Shown here piece after piece: positions 11,411 through 22,567 of a DNA stretch of 64,000 nt. Origin of the DNA: Rhizomys pruinosus (Eukaryota > Chordata > Mammalia > Rodentia > Spalacidae); assembly GCA_009823505.1 (NCBI GenBank), contig VZQC01005584.1, positions 5,001-69,000 of the forward strand, read 5' to 3'. The translations under genes were made by a program, and so were the position numbers. The notes beneath the pieces were generated by a model, which did no database searches, was not told the origin of the DNA, and was given only the letters and a program-made list of their open reading frames with translations. Every line of letters begins with the position of its first letter. Within the stretch, counting starts at the first letter, position 1.

Positions 11411-12207
11411 CCCGCTGATGCCCTGCCGCTCGAAGAGAGAACCACAGTGCCCGCTGGTGCCCTGCCGCTCGAAGAGAGAACCACAGTGCCCGCTGATGCC
11501 CTGCCGCTCGAAGATAGAACCACAGTGCCCGCTGGTGCCCTACCGCTCGAAGAGAGAACCACAGTGCCCGCTGATGCCCTGCCGCTCGAAGAGAGAACCA
11601 CAGTGCCCGCTGATGCCCTGCCGCTCGAAGAGAGAACCACAGTGCCCGCTGATGCCCTGCCGCTCGAAGAGAGAACCACAGTGCCCGCTGATGCCCTGCC
11701 GCTCGAAGAGAGAACCACAGTGCCCGCTGATGCCCTGCCGCTCGAAGAGAGAACCACAGTGCCCGCTGATGCCCTGCCGCTCGAAGAGAGAACCACAGTG
11801 CCCGCTGATGCCCTGCCGCTCGAAGAGAGAACCACAGTGCCCGCTGGTGCCCTGCCGCTCGAAGAGAGAACCACAGTGCCCGCTGATGCCCTGCCGCTCG
11901 AAGAGAGAACCACAGTGCCCGCTGGTGCCCTGCCGCTCGAAGAGAGAACCACAGTGCCCGCTGATGCCCTGCCGCTCGAAGAGAGAACCACAGTGCCCGC
12001 TGATGCCCTGCCGCTCGAAGAGAGAACCACAGTGCCCGCTGATGCCCTGCCGCTCGAAGACAGAACCACAGTGCCCGCTGATGCCCTGCCGCTCGAAGAG
12101 AGAACCACAGTGCCCGCTGATGCCCTGCCGCTCGAAGACAGAACCACAGTGCCCGCTGATGCCCTGCCGCTCGAAGAGAGAACCACAGTGCCCGCTGATG
12201 CCCTGCC
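11411..12207 (+). repeat. 39-bp minisatellite, 20 full units plus 17 bp
   Basis: The unit (starting CCCGCTGATGCCCTGCCGCT) repeats exactly every 39 bp from 11411 to 12190 with no length change, then 17 bp of a 21st unit. Only a few substitutions occur: GGTG for GATG in units 2, 4, 12 and 14; GACAG for GAGAG in units 17 and 19; one GATAG in unit 3; one CCCTACC in unit 4. Each unit holds three CpGs in otherwise CpG-poor DNA. As 39 is a multiple of 3 and the unit is stop-free in several frames, long open frames run through it on both strands (up to 351 codons on the minus strand at 11154-12209); there is no sign they are genes. Confidence 0.98.
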
Positions 12208-12397
12208 ATCTGAAGTCATCGCCAACTGGGTCTCCTTATAATTTGTAAAGTTGTATACTTTTTTTTATAAGAACACTAAATCATATCAAATAAAAAATCA
12301 CAGGGTTTGAACACAGATGGACTAGTGGACACTTAAGGCTTGAACAAAGACCAGAATCTTGTAAAGAAATTTCTAGAGAAACAGTAAGAGAGGACAC

Positions 12398-12600
12398 TGG
12401 GGTCAGTGAGATGACTTGGTAGTTAAAGGGGCTTGTCATGCTGCCAAGCTGGGTGACCCAAGTTTAGTCCCCAGGACTCACATGGTAGAAGGAACAAACA
12501 GACTCCTGCAATATGTCCACTGACTGCCACACACATGCGCACACATGCACCCACATACAAAAAATAAGTAAACTTAATAAAACTTTTATTTTAAAAAGTA
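12398..12600 (+). mobile_element. B2/B4-like tRNA-derived SINE, old
   Basis: Head GGGGTCAGTGAGATGACTTG and CCAAGTTTAGTCCCCAGGAC in the B-box position, CA-rich 3' part and A-rich tail. Confidence 0.7.
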
Positions 12601-12671
12601 CACATGCCCAGACACCTGCAGAATGGTCTCATTTGCTTGGACACACTAAATAAACTACTAGTTATTATGAG

Positions 12672-12850
12672 TGAGAATTATAAGAATTTGTTATGTGCCA
12701 GGAACTATAGTAATTAAGTACTTCACAAATATGATCTTTCTTAATCCCTGCAACATGCCTGTGTGCCACATGCTATTATCCCATTTTTAAATAAACAAGC
12801 TTGAAGAGATTAATTACCTTACCTGTCATCTCACAATTCAGGTCTTAAGA
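12672..12850 (-). mobile_element. MIR SINE (ancient mammalian)
   Basis: Plus-strand wording TTATGTGCCAGGAACTATAG, CTTAATCCCTGCAACATGCC and TATTATCCCATTTTTAAAT is the antisense of the MIR 3' half. This marks the segment as DNA older than the rodent-specific insertions. Confidence 0.75.
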
Positions 12851-12957
12851 TGATATGTGAAAAAGCATCAGGCTTAAGCAGCAGCTGATGAAAATAAACA
12901 GAAACAGTTGAAGAGTTGGAAGTTACCATATTTAATAAATGGGAATGATTAATATAT

Positions 12958-13165
12958 GGGGCTGGAGGGATGGTTCAGTGGTTAAGAGCAGAAGGCCCAG
13001 GTTCAATTCCCATACCCACATGGTGGCTAACAACCTTCTGTAACTCCAGGTCCAGGAGACCAGCGCCCTCTTTCTGCTTCCACAGGTATTGCAAGCACAG
13101 GTGCACTTACACACGGACAAAATACTCATATACATAAAATAAAAAATAAATAAAAATTTAAACCC
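12958..13165 (+). mobile_element. B2-family SINE
   Basis: Head GGGGCTGGAGGGATGGTTCA, GGTTCAATTCCC B box, tail of AATAAA units. About 15 bases of the usual stem region are missing after TTAAGAGCA. Confidence 0.93.
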
Positions 13166-13229
13166 CAAAGATACAACTAAACCAAGAGACTTATACAGAT
13201 GAGAAATGTATGTTAAAATGATTTTGCTT

Positions 13230-14310
13230 GACCATTTTCAACGTATCTGATTTCATTACTAGTAATGTCCTGTAGTGTTATGTGAAATAAAGGGAGTCGT
13301 AAAATCAATAGAAGATGATGCAATTGTCTGTGAAAACTCATGCTTAATGAAGTATCATTGCCTAGGAGCATCAAAAGAAAATTTTTGCACAAATGATTAA
13401 AAATGGGTAACATCAGTTAAGTCTCATCAAGCCTGAATTTCTTAAGTTTCAAGGGATTAAATCATGCTCAAATCAAGGAATTCCTGGAAAGTGTTGATGC
13501 TATGAGGATATCATTTGCTTTTCTGAAATAAGGTGGTCAAGGCAAAGTGAAACATTGAAGGGATTTCATCATTTATGAAATGTTATCAAGTCGTTTATGG
13601 TTATCAAAGACATAACATGTGCCAGGATTTGATAATGAAAGCTGACTTACAGATTTGGGTTTCACTGCTTGTCTGAGTTCAGCATGCAGCTTCAGTATGA
13701 AAATCAGCTCCACAACTGGGTTTCAAAGTGCCCCAGTGTTCCTAATGAAACCATAATTATGATAGGAGAAAATGAAGGCAAACAATTGCATGTATTGTGA
13801 TAAATTGCCCAAATGCAGTCTCCTGAGCAGTAGAAATTATGTAGCCTTGCTTTTATGTGATACAAAAACCTTAAAACTGTTTTTAAAATTTCCAGGAAGA
13901 ACACCAATACTTTGGCATATTTGTGACTCCAGGTTCACTCTAAATGAATATGTAACCTACGGATTTTGAAATGGAGCACACAGGGCTCCAACCTCACATT
14001 CGGCAAACAGAAAGATCTGGCCCATATCTCTCTACCCAAATCCAAAGACCTATCTTCTCAGAGAGAAACACCCCCCCACTTCATCACTGCACCATCATTA
14101 TGCCATCACTTTCTGCTGGAACCTCCATATGTGAGCAAATCTTCTCAAGAATGAAGCATGCTTCAAGTGAAATTAGAACCCAGCTATCTGTAGAGCACTG
14201 TGAGGATGCAAGTATGTCCACCAAAGCAGATGTCAGTAGGTTAGCTTCCCAGATACAGTGCCAAACAGACCACTGGCTTTATGCCACCCACTCCTCTTAT
14301 ATCTATAATA
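13230..14310 (+). pseudogene. decayed hAT transposase-derived gene (ZBED/EPM2AIP1/GTF2IRD2-like)
   Basis: hAT transposases cut DNA transposons, and several mammalian genes descend from them. Three blocks appear in the right order but in different frames. First, 13448-13501 reads FKGLNHAQIKEFLESVDA, like the GLNH(R)QF...FLEE block. Second, 13522-13570 reads SEIRWSRQSETLKGF, like the EVRWLSRGKVLKRF block. Third, 14118-14273 contains GTSICEQIFSRMK, SEIRTQLSVEH and LASQIQCQTDH, like the C-terminal dimerisation region (STY.CE..FS.MK...R.RLTDEHL). Between them a weaker block near 13670-13740 (LSEFSMQLQYENQLH) fits the L.LQGK segment. Stops and frameshifts break the gene throughout. The BED zinc finger is not seen. 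Either a fossil transposon copy or a retrocopy of a domesticated gene; the latter cannot be shown since no tail or duplication is clear. Confidence 0.7.
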
Positions 14311-14967
14311 AAAAATTTTTTTACTGCTTAGACAAATTCATTTCTCTGTTAGAGTTTACAAACGTGGGGCCTGCTCAACAACTTCAAATGGCACTCCCAA
14401 ACAGTCTCCACATATGTGGGACTCTCATGTCAGGACTTTCATGTTTATCTGTAGGAATGAACAGGAAATTTCTACACGGGCCATTTCATTTGCTCATCAA
14501 CTTTCACACACTTCAACCCTTAAGTTTGTTTACTTAATGTGTGGCCCAGGATAGTTATTAGTGCAGTGTGGCACAGGGGGAGTCAAACGTTTGGATACAC
14601 CTGTTTCGAAAGGTCATACTCAATTCTAACAAACAAAACCAGAAAAGGTAAGTATGCATGAAGAGTTTCATTTAATGTGTTTTCATTGCCTGATTTAATA
14701 CTACTGTAATTAATAATCCTAAAACCCAACTCTACTAACTCTAATATGTACATACATATATACACATCATACTGTCTGATGCATTCTCCTCAAATAAAGA
14801 ACACACAGGCTGGTTCATTCAGTACTGACCCATGCTTATGGGTCCTGTGTGTACTCTAGGACCCCATTACCTCAGTCACTCTGCCTGAAAGTTTCACCCT
14901 TTCACCCTCATTTAAGTTCATTTTACCCTGTTTTAACTTCATTCACAGAAGTTCTTTCTGGTTTTAA
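14311..14967. other. unassigned AT-rich DNA
   Basis: May include the 3' part of the hAT-derived unit, but no conserved wording is seen after about 14310. Confidence 0.35.
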
Positions 14968-15322
14968 TTCCTTCTTTTTTTATTCTTTGATAATTTCAAG
15001 CATGTATACAATGTATCTTGATCCTTGCACTTGCCCCCCGACCCCAGAATCTATATCCCCCATCATAACTCTTTCCCAAACTTAAGTCCTTTTAAGATTA
15101 TTTTTAACCTACTGAGTCTAATTAATGCTGTCTATACACACATGGGCGTGGACTCATCCACTGGGCATGGGCAACCTACCAGTGGTTATACTCCCAAAGA
15201 AAATGGTTCTCCGTACCCCACAGCCTTGAACCAACTGAGGAGAACTGTTCTAATTCCTCCTGAATAACTCTCCTGGAAGCCATGGCTGTGGCAGGTCCGG
15301 TGCTGCACAATCCTTCCAAATA
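14968..15322 (-). mobile_element. L1 3'UTR fragment
   Basis: The plus strand begins with a T-rich run and continues with wording shared with 31050-31230: GACTCATCCACTGGGCATGG, CAACCTACCAGTGGTTATAC, CTCCCAAAGAAAATGG. This is the antisense of an old rodent L1 3' end. Confidence 0.65.
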
Positions 15323-15324
15323 TT

Positions 15325-15472
15325 TCTTCTTTTTTATTATTTTATTTTATGTGTATGAGTGTGTTGCCTGCATGTGTGTTAAGTGCAACCATGTCATGCA
15401 ATACCTGTGGAGGTCAGAAGAGGGTGTTGGATCCCCTGGAACTGGAGTTAAGGAGGGTTGTTAGCCTCCATG
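15325..15472 (-). mobile_element. B2-family SINE, 3' part
   Basis: TGCCTGCATGTGTGTTAAGT, GAGGTCAGAAGAGGGTGTTG and CCTGGAACTGGAGTTAAGG are the B2 body in antisense; the tRNA-related head is missing. Confidence 0.88.
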
Positions 15473-15681
15473 TTGTGTCCTTTAATGGTATATTTATCTT
15501 CAACACCTCGAATAAAAATGGCAAGATGAGTCATATTTGTATCAATGCTGTTGTCCATCACCAAAGCACAGAATTGAAAACTAAGCACCTCAACCCTCCA
15601 ATTAACTTTTCATATATTTACTCTCTTTTCTCCTGGATGTAGTCTGGTGAGACAGACTGATTTTACAAATATCCCCTTTTC

Positions 15682-15800
15682 TGGGGCTGGGGAGATGGCT
15701 CAGAGGTTAAGAATACTAGCTGCTCTTGCAGAAGACCAAAGTTCGATTCCCAGCATCCACGTGGCAGCTAAAGACCATCCATAATTCCAGTTTCAGGAGA
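15682..15800 (+). mobile_element. B2-family SINE, 5' half
   Basis: CTGGGGCTGGGGAGATGGCT head and AGTTCGATTCCCAGC B box; the copy stops after CAGTTTCAGGAGA. Confidence 0.9.
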
Positions 15801-16002
15801 ATATTATGCTGCCCAGTTCTTGAAAAGAAAAGACAGTACTTTGTGCTTCCTGTGAGTATATTCCCTGCCTCTCAGGAAGAGGTTGTCATTAATCAAGAAG
15901 TTTCAAAGCCTACAATTCTTGCACCTAGTGGCTGAGGCAGGAGGATCAGTAGTGTTTCAAGGGAACACAGTGAGACAATGACCAAGATAAAACCCCTAAA
16001 CT

Positions 16003-16142
16003 TTAGCCCAGCATGGCCTGCCATTCCTGTCATCCCAGAACATGAGAAGCAGGGCCAGGAAATCCAGGAGTTCAAGCTCGTCGCTGACCATGGCAAGTTG
16101 AAAGCTAGCCTAGAATATATGAGACTCTGTCTCAAAGTAAAC
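16003..16142 (+). mobile_element. B1-like SINE, strongly diverged
   Basis: CCCAGCATGGCCTGCCATTC, then GGAGTTCAAGCTCGTCG and GAGACTCTGTCTCAAAG: 7SL-SINE wording in order. A second B1-like fragment may precede it at 15900-15975. Confidence 0.65.
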
Positions 16143-16559
16143 AAATGGGAGAGTGAGTTTCATTTATTATTTCAGTTTTTATTACAATAATAATTGGGCA
16201 AATAGATACTTTGAATTCTAGATCATGTGTTTATCTGTCTTTGGTTTTATGGAATGTCATGGTATCTGTATGTACTCAGGGACTTCCTTTAGGTATGTTT
16301 CCCCGAGGTGCGATTCATCCCTGTCCACATGTTTATTAATTCCTTGCTCATCATTCTGCATAGCTAATCTACTGCGTGACACTGCTCAGCATGCACCTCT
16401 GCTCTATTCAGATAGAATCCTAGATCCTGGCTATCACCATTATAAACACTGCTCCTCTTAGCATTCATGCATGCTTTGTATATGGCAAATAGCATTTCTA
16501 TAATTCAGGAACAGAATCACTTGATCTGACCTTCAACAGAAGTCATCAAACAAGGTACT

Positions 16560-16769
16560 TTTTTAAGGATTTATTTTTATTTTTAACTGTGTGTGAGAGA
16601 GACGGGGTCAGGGGTGGTAATAGGTCCTGAGGAGGACAGAGGTGTCAGATCCTTGCAGAGCTAGAGTTACAGTGGTCAGCCATCAGACATGGCTATCTAG
16701 AATCCAAATCCAGGTCCTTCCGAAGAGCAGCAAGTGTTCTTAACCTCTGAGCAGTGTCTCCAGGCCTAG
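16560..16769 (-). mobile_element. B2/B3-family SINE, old
   Basis: Antisense tail near 16565 and antisense head at 16730-16768 (CTGGAGACACTGCTCAGAGG). CAGGTCCTTCCGAAGAGCAG matches the antisense of the B-box/stem region. Confidence 0.75.
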
Positions 16770-16908
16770 TTCTACTTTTTATGGTCTCCCTCCCCATACA
16801 TTTAAGGGGTCCTTTTTTTGCTAGGCTTTTATCATTGGTTGGCACTCTGCATTTTAGATATATGGTCCTACATCCATACCATGCAGGTAGCACAAAGTGC
16901 ACTCAGTT

Positions 16909-17073
16909 TAGCTGGGCATGGTAGCATACACCTTTAATCCCAGGACTCAGGAGACAGAGGCAGGTGGATCTCTGTGAGTTCAAGGCCAGCCTGGTCTACA
17001 GAATGAGTTCTAGGACAGCTTGGGCTACAGGGAGACCCTGTCTCAAATAGATAAAAACAAAATAAAAAAAAAA
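16909..17073 (+). mobile_element. B1 SINE, near full length
   Basis: AGCTGGGCATGGTAGCATAC, CTTTAATCCCAGGACTCAGG, GTTCAAGGCCAGCCTGGTCT, GGGAGACCCTGTCTCAAA, followed by an A-rich tail. The GGGCTACAGGGAGACCC ending is shared by other young B1s in this window and differs from mouse B1. Confidence 0.95.
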
Positions 17074-17154
17074 AACAATGCACATGAAATTAGAAGGGAA
17101 AAGTGGTCCATAGATAAAATAAGCATTGGAGGGTAAGGAGTGGGCAATGGACTT

Positions 17155-17206
17155 GACCATGGTATGCATGTATGAAATTTGATCATGGTATGCATGTATG
17201 AAATTC
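17155..17206 (+). repeat. 26-bp unit, two tandem copies
   Basis: GA(C/T)CATGGTATGCATGTATG plus a short AAATT end occurs at 17155 and again at 17181 with one or two differences. Confidence 0.9.
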
Positions 17207-17770
17207 TCCAACAATAAAAAGAATTTAAAAATTCAAGTTCATTGAGGAACAGCAGAACTCCCAAACAGTTTGAATTTGAAATAATTTGCCTAGTTCCTCA
17301 CAAGATTGATTACTCTCTCTTATTTTCTCAGTGTGAACTCTTGTTTACTTGTAAAACGCCTGTTACATTTGATTATGATTCTTTCCTATTAACTTGCTGG
17401 AGTTCACCACATGAGAGGGACATAACCTTCTGTCAATTTGGCACTTGTTACATTTTCCTCCTTTCGGTGGCTTTTATAGAATGAACTTCTTAGTTTCAAA
17501 GTTGAACCCATTTTATTTTCTTTTTTAAAGAAAATGTTCTCCTTGGAAGAGTGAGTCAAGAGGATTTCAAGTTAAGGCCACTCTAAGCAACTTAGTAAGA
17601 GTTTGTTTCAAAATTTAAAATTGAATAATGAAGGTCTAGGAAGATATCTCCTTGACAGGGTGATTATCTAAAATGTACAAGGTTCATTACCAATTAGGAA
17701 AAGTAATAATAAAATGCTTATTAATCTGAAGAGCATTGAAATATTCTCTGTATCTTCTGAAACTTTTTTT
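17207..17770. other. unassigned AT-rich DNA
   Basis: A possible B1-like remnant lies at about 17555-17620, too diverged to call firmly. Nothing else recognised. Confidence 0.35.
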
Positions 17771-18640
17771 TTCCTTTCCCATTTAAGTCTGTCATCTACT
17801 AGAACTTATTTTGTTTGTGGTATGTGGTGTAAAGCCAATTTCCAGGATTTTTATAGGTGAAGAATTTACCAGTGGGTCACTTTACCTCCTTTGAATGACA
17901 GTGATGCATCTGCCTCAGGTGTTGTCATAAGGCACATTGAGGGGGCAGGAGATTATGGGTGCTGTTGCCTATGAGATGGTCTTATGTATAGCTCCCAGAA
18001 CTTCAAATTCGAGATCCTTTCGCCTCACCCTCCTTAGTCTAGGATTGCAGGTGTTTGCCCTCATGCCTGGTCTCTAAGAAAGGGAGCTTTTGTCTGTTTT
18101 GTTTTCTACTATAAAATTTCCAGCCCATTATCAACACACTGTAATGACTGAGGGTTGAACGAGGGTCTGGATGGGGTATTACAGGTGGACAGTGGATCTA
18201 CTTCTGAGCTTTGGGTATCTTGTAGCAGTCTTCTTCTTTCTCCAGGTGAATTCCACTATCTAAATACATTTCTAGCTCTATAATAAGGCTTGATGTCTGA
18301 CAGGGAATGGGCCCTTCATGTTCTCATTTTTTAAATAGAGTTTATAAATAAATTTTTTTCCTGTCATGTAAGTTTTAGAACTTTCCTGCCAAGTCCTGTT
18401 ACTTTTTGATTCATATCACATTGATTCTGTTCCATTTGGAAAAAACAAAGGCACTTTTTTTCTTATTTTCAGTCATCCTACCCATAAATATTATCTAGCT
18501 CTCATGTATTCCCTATTTCTTTAGCATCGTTAAATGTGTTTTACAAATTATCTCCAAAAGGCTTTTCACTATATGATGAATACCGCTTGCTCCTGCAGAC
18601 ATTGCTAAATTATTCATGGATTCTTCAATTAATCAGTTGG
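17770..18640 (-). mobile_element. probable ancient L1 fragment
   Basis: Plus-strand wording such as GTAAAGCCAATTTCC (17833) and CTCTATAATAAGGCTTGATGT (18277) resembles antisense L1 ORF2. Interrupted by a B1-like block at 17975-18072. Weak evidence. Confidence 0.4.
17975..18072 (-). mobile_element. B1-like SINE fragment, old
   Basis: GCCTCACCCTCCTTAGTCTA and GATTGCAGGTGTTTGCCCTC are the antisense of a B1/proto-B1 5' half. Confidence 0.55.
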
Positions 18641-19134
18641 TTTTTATCTTTAAACATTGACACTATACAATCTAAAAAAATTAAATCATAAAATATCATG
18701 AATTTTTAAATAAAAGTAAGAGGTTGAAAGAAGCCAGTAATTGTAATTCCATCAAAACTTTCCATTCAACTGTGAGATGAGAATCTTGAAAGATGGGGCT
18801 AATTAAAAGTACTGAGGTTTATAGAGAGAGATTCAGCTCTGAGCCCGCAAGTGTGCTGCCCCTGTGAACTCTGTGTCACTCACCTCCACAAAATTCACTA
18901 GTCTCCCTTGTGTTTGTAACTATGTATTTATTTGGAGCATTGGTCATAAGACTGCTGCTCAGTGGCTGTGCACACCTGTCCTCTCTACAACACTGAATGC
19001 TTGCCACATGCCTGGCACTCAGAGCCTCCATGCTGCAAGCTGAGCATTTGTAGAACAGATAGACTGCTTCTGCAGGAAAGCCTGTCAGTGTTGTGTGGAA
19101 GCCAGTTTGCAGGGTAATCACTTTCTTGTTCATG
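18641..19134. other. unassigned DNA
   Basis: A 90-codon minus-strand open frame at 18876-19148 has no recognisable features. No repeat recognised. Confidence 0.35.
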
Positions 19135-19732
19135 TTCTGTCCCCTCATTCTCTTTTGGTTCTTTTTATTTAATTTAGCATACAGTCTTAGGGTGGTGACA
19201 TTTTCTTACATATGCCAATTTACTTTGCTGTCAATTATCCTCTCTCCATTGTCCTCCTCTGACCCTCAGCCCCTGATTGCTGGGCTTCTACCCCTTTCTG
19301 GAGAATCTCCATTCTCCCCTCATGTCACATGGATTACACTATTCTGCTTATCCTCCTTCTCCTCCCTTAAGATCAATCCATGGACTCACACAGCCCCCTT
19401 TGTACCTACATGACCTATGACCATACTACACACACTAGACACACATATGCACATCCCCCTAACATGCACACATGCACACACACACACATGGCATCAAAAC
19501 AGGCTATATTTCTCTCTGAATCAGGCTTATTTCACTTAACTTAGTACTATACAGTTTCATTTATTTCCCTGAAAATGTTATAATTTTATTTTTCTTTATG
19601 GCTGAAGATTCCATTAGTAAAATTCCACATTTCATTACCTAGTCGTCTATCCATGGACATCTAGGTTAGTTCTGTTCTTTAAATTGACATTAACATTATA
19701 GCAATAAACATGGATGCATAAGTATGTTGACT

Positions 19733-19817
19733 TGGAGAAGAAGAAAAAGAAGGAGGAGGAGGAGGAGGGGGAGGAGGAGGAGGAGGAGGAGGAAGAGGAG
19801 AAGGAGGAGGAGGAGGC
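19733..19817 (+). repeat. (GGA)n / purine tract
   Basis: GAAGAAGAAAAAG leads into GGA triplets with a few changes. The proline-rich minus-strand frame over it is a composition effect. Confidence 0.95.
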
Positions 19818-20138
19818 AGACAGACTTCAGGTCTGTACACAGATGTGGTGTAGCTGGGCCGTATGGTTTTATTTTTGGATTTAAGCAATCTCCATACTGA
19901 CTTCATATCTGCTCACATGCCCAGAAGCAGTGTATAAATATTTTTCTTTCCCGGTACTTTATCCATCATTTGTTGTTTGTTTTCTTGATGGTTATTGTTG
20001 TGACTGGGATGATCTGGAATCTTAAGACACTTTTATTTGCATTTCCCTGATAGCTAAGGATGCTGACATTTGTTGATATTCATATTGCTTTTCTTAGAAC
20101 TTGTTCAGTCCATTAGTCTACTCACTGATTCCATGATT

Positions 20139-20425
20139 CGTTGTTTTGGTCTTTTTATTTTAATTTTTTTTAAATTTAATTTTATTTATTTCCGTATGTG
20201 TATGAATGTACTATCTGCATGCAGGTCTGTGCACCCGTGTCGTGCAATGCCGCGGAGGTCAGAAGAGGGTCTCGGATTCCCCTGGAACTGGAGTTCTCCT
20301 GGAATGGAGTTTCAGACGGTTTTCGGCCGCCATGTGGGTGCTGGGGATTGAACCCGGGTCCTCTGCAAGAGCGGTCGGTGCTCTTAACCGCTAGGCCATC
20401 TCTCCAGCCCCGTTGTTTTGGTCTT
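20139..20425 (-). mobile_element. B2-family SINE with 15-bp target-site duplication
   Basis: The element occupies about 20154-20410, head at 20410. The word CGTTGTTTTGGTCTT occurs at 20139-20153 and, identical, at 20411-20425, which is a perfect target-site duplication inside the old L1. CpG-rich and close to intact, with A and B box regions readable on the minus strand: a recent insertion. Confidence 0.97.
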
Positions 20426-20564
20426 AAATATTGCAGTTCTTTATTATATATATTGGTCTACATCTGATATGTAGTTGGAAAAGTTTTCCCCTTTCTGGAG
20501 GCTCGTTATTTGGGGGGTTGTTTTCTTGGTTGTACAGAGGATTTTTAATTACATTCAATTCTAC

Positions 20565-21830
20565 TTGTATTTTTATAATTATTTTTAAATTTTTTATTGA
20601 ATTTTATGTATTTCATACAGACGATCTCAATCAAGCCTAATCACCTTTATACTCCCTTCCCCAATGGCACCTTCCACAGCACCCCACACTCTGTCATTTG
20701 TGTTAAGGCCCATCATGTCATATTGGTGACCCCAGATGTTCCTCAGTGAAGGTTCATAGACTGAGGTCTAGTCAGCCTATCCAGAGTCCCCCACTTTAAG
20801 ATCAGCTCTTCCTCACCCAGCAGTAATCAGCTGCCAATATTTCTTCAGCTAAGTTTTGGGTCTGCTGCCCATTTCCCCAGTTCCATGTTGGGTTTTTGTC
20901 TGCTTGAGTTCACATGGGTCTTGTTCATGCTGACACCATTGCTATAGGTTCATATGAGCATTCATATGAGCAGGGTCCCAGGAGCCTATAGGACTCTGTT
21001 TCCATGTGGTCATGCACCTCCTCCCTAGCTCTTACAATCTTTCCACCCCCTTTACTGCAAAGGTCCCTGAATCCTGGGCGAATGAAGCTTCATATAGGAG
21101 ACCTGTTGGAGGACCCACACTCTGCAGACTCCTAATCTCCACGCTTTGGCCATTTGTGAACTTTTGTGTTCCTGGACCTCTGTTGCATGAGGGAGCTTCA
21201 ATAATGAGATTGAGAGATTCATTAGTGTCCTCTTGGCCCCTTGTTCTGTGTTGTGTGAGCCTTAGGTGTAGAGGTTGCATTGTAGATGTGCTGCTTAGGT
21301 TTGGGCAATCCATAGACAATGCCTGTGTGTGAAGAGTTGTGTGGTATAGAACAGTCTCTGCTTGGGACAAAAGAAAGTTCTTCAGAGATGGGATTTGAAA
21401 CAATGAAGCTAGAACTGACCTAGAAGCCACTTCCCCTGGAGGTTATCTCTCCTACATTCAGAGAACACTGTGCAAACTCCTAAGGGAGAACATAAATCAA
21501 TGGCCCAACACCAGCTTTAAGACCAAATAATCACATCCATGGCACAGAATACGACATTGGTGCAGTAGTGGCACTTTTATCTTGGGGGCAATCAATGGCT
21601 ATCTAACTGGATTTAAAGCCCACTCAATGGGAAGAAACTCATGTGTGGTACTGTAAACATAGCCAAATACATATGGATGGAGAGGTCATAGATCTTAGAG
21701 AAATCTCCAAGACTGCCAACGTCTCTAGACTAATGAAACTTCTTACTAAGTGCAAAATTTGTATCCTTATATTTACAATCAAGTGTCTCAGTCACCATCC
21801 AATACTTGTTAAATTCTAAAATTGATTCTT
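20565..21830 (-). mobile_element. L1 3'UTR fragment inserted in the old L1
   Basis: The plus strand starts TTTTTTATTGAATTTTATG, typical of an antisense L1 tail. Rodent L1 3'UTR wording follows (TTGAGTTCACATGGGTCTTG at 20900; CTTTTATCTTGGGGGCAATC near 21575). The 3'UTR words, not coding sequence, make up the insert; the far end is approximate. An open frame at 21032-21430 on the minus strand is not recognised. Confidence 0.6.
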
Positions 21831-22274
21831 GTGTTGTTGGAGTATTTTTGAAAAGACAAGAAAATCCCTGCTTTGGCCATACCTTGAAGTGTTTTATCTT
21901 GATTTCCCTTTAGACATTTCAAAGCTTTTATTTAGTTTCAGTATTTTGTGCAAGGTGACTGATGTAGATCTAATTTCATTCTTCTACAGATAGATATGCA
22001 ATTGTCCCCACAATATTTATTGAAGAATCTGTCTTTTTACAAATGTGTGCTTTTGCTACTTTTGTCATAAATGAGGTGGCTGCAGGTGTATGGTTGATTG
22101 CTGGGTCTTCTATTTCATTATCCTATGTACATGTCAGTTTTGTGCTAGTATGAAGCTGGCTTTGTTACTATGGCTTTGTAGTGTAGTTTGCAAAGGCCCC
22201 AGGCTTGATGTTTTTGGTTAGGATTGCTTTGGCTTCAGAACCTTATGGGTGTCCATGTAAAAATTAGTTTTACT

Positions 22275-22495
22275 TTAACAATTTATTATTTATTATTTTT
22301 ATTTTATGTATATGAGTACATTGCCTGCAGGCATGTGAGGGCACCATGTGTGTGCATTGCCTGAAAAGGCCAGAAGAGAGTGGCCCTGTAGTTACAGACA
22401 GTGGTTAGGGACCATGTGGCTGCTGGGAATAGAGCCCCAGGTCCTCTACAACAACAGTCAGTGTTCTTAGTCCCTGAGACATCTGTTCAGCCCCT
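22275..22495 (-). mobile_element. B2-family SINE
   Basis: Antisense AT-rich tail at 22275, body word CCAGAAGAGAGTGGCC, antisense head at 22495 (AGGGGCTGAACAGATGTCTC). Confidence 0.88.
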
Positions 22496-22567
22496 AGGTT
22501 TACATATTATATTTCTGTGAAGAACAGAATTTGAGTTTTGAGGGAATTGGGTTAAAAATACTTGATC

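Noticed and set aside
11411..12207. CRISPR-like direct repeats
   Set aside because: Units are directly adjacent with no unique spacers and the host is a rodent genome; this is a minisatellite.
13971..14537. 188-codon open frame as an intact gene
   Set aside because: Only about 50 residues match the hAT C-terminus; the upstream blocks are in other frames with stops, so it is part of a pseudogene.
19679..19906. Proline-rich open frame
   Set aside because: Lies over a (GGA)n repeat in an old L1.
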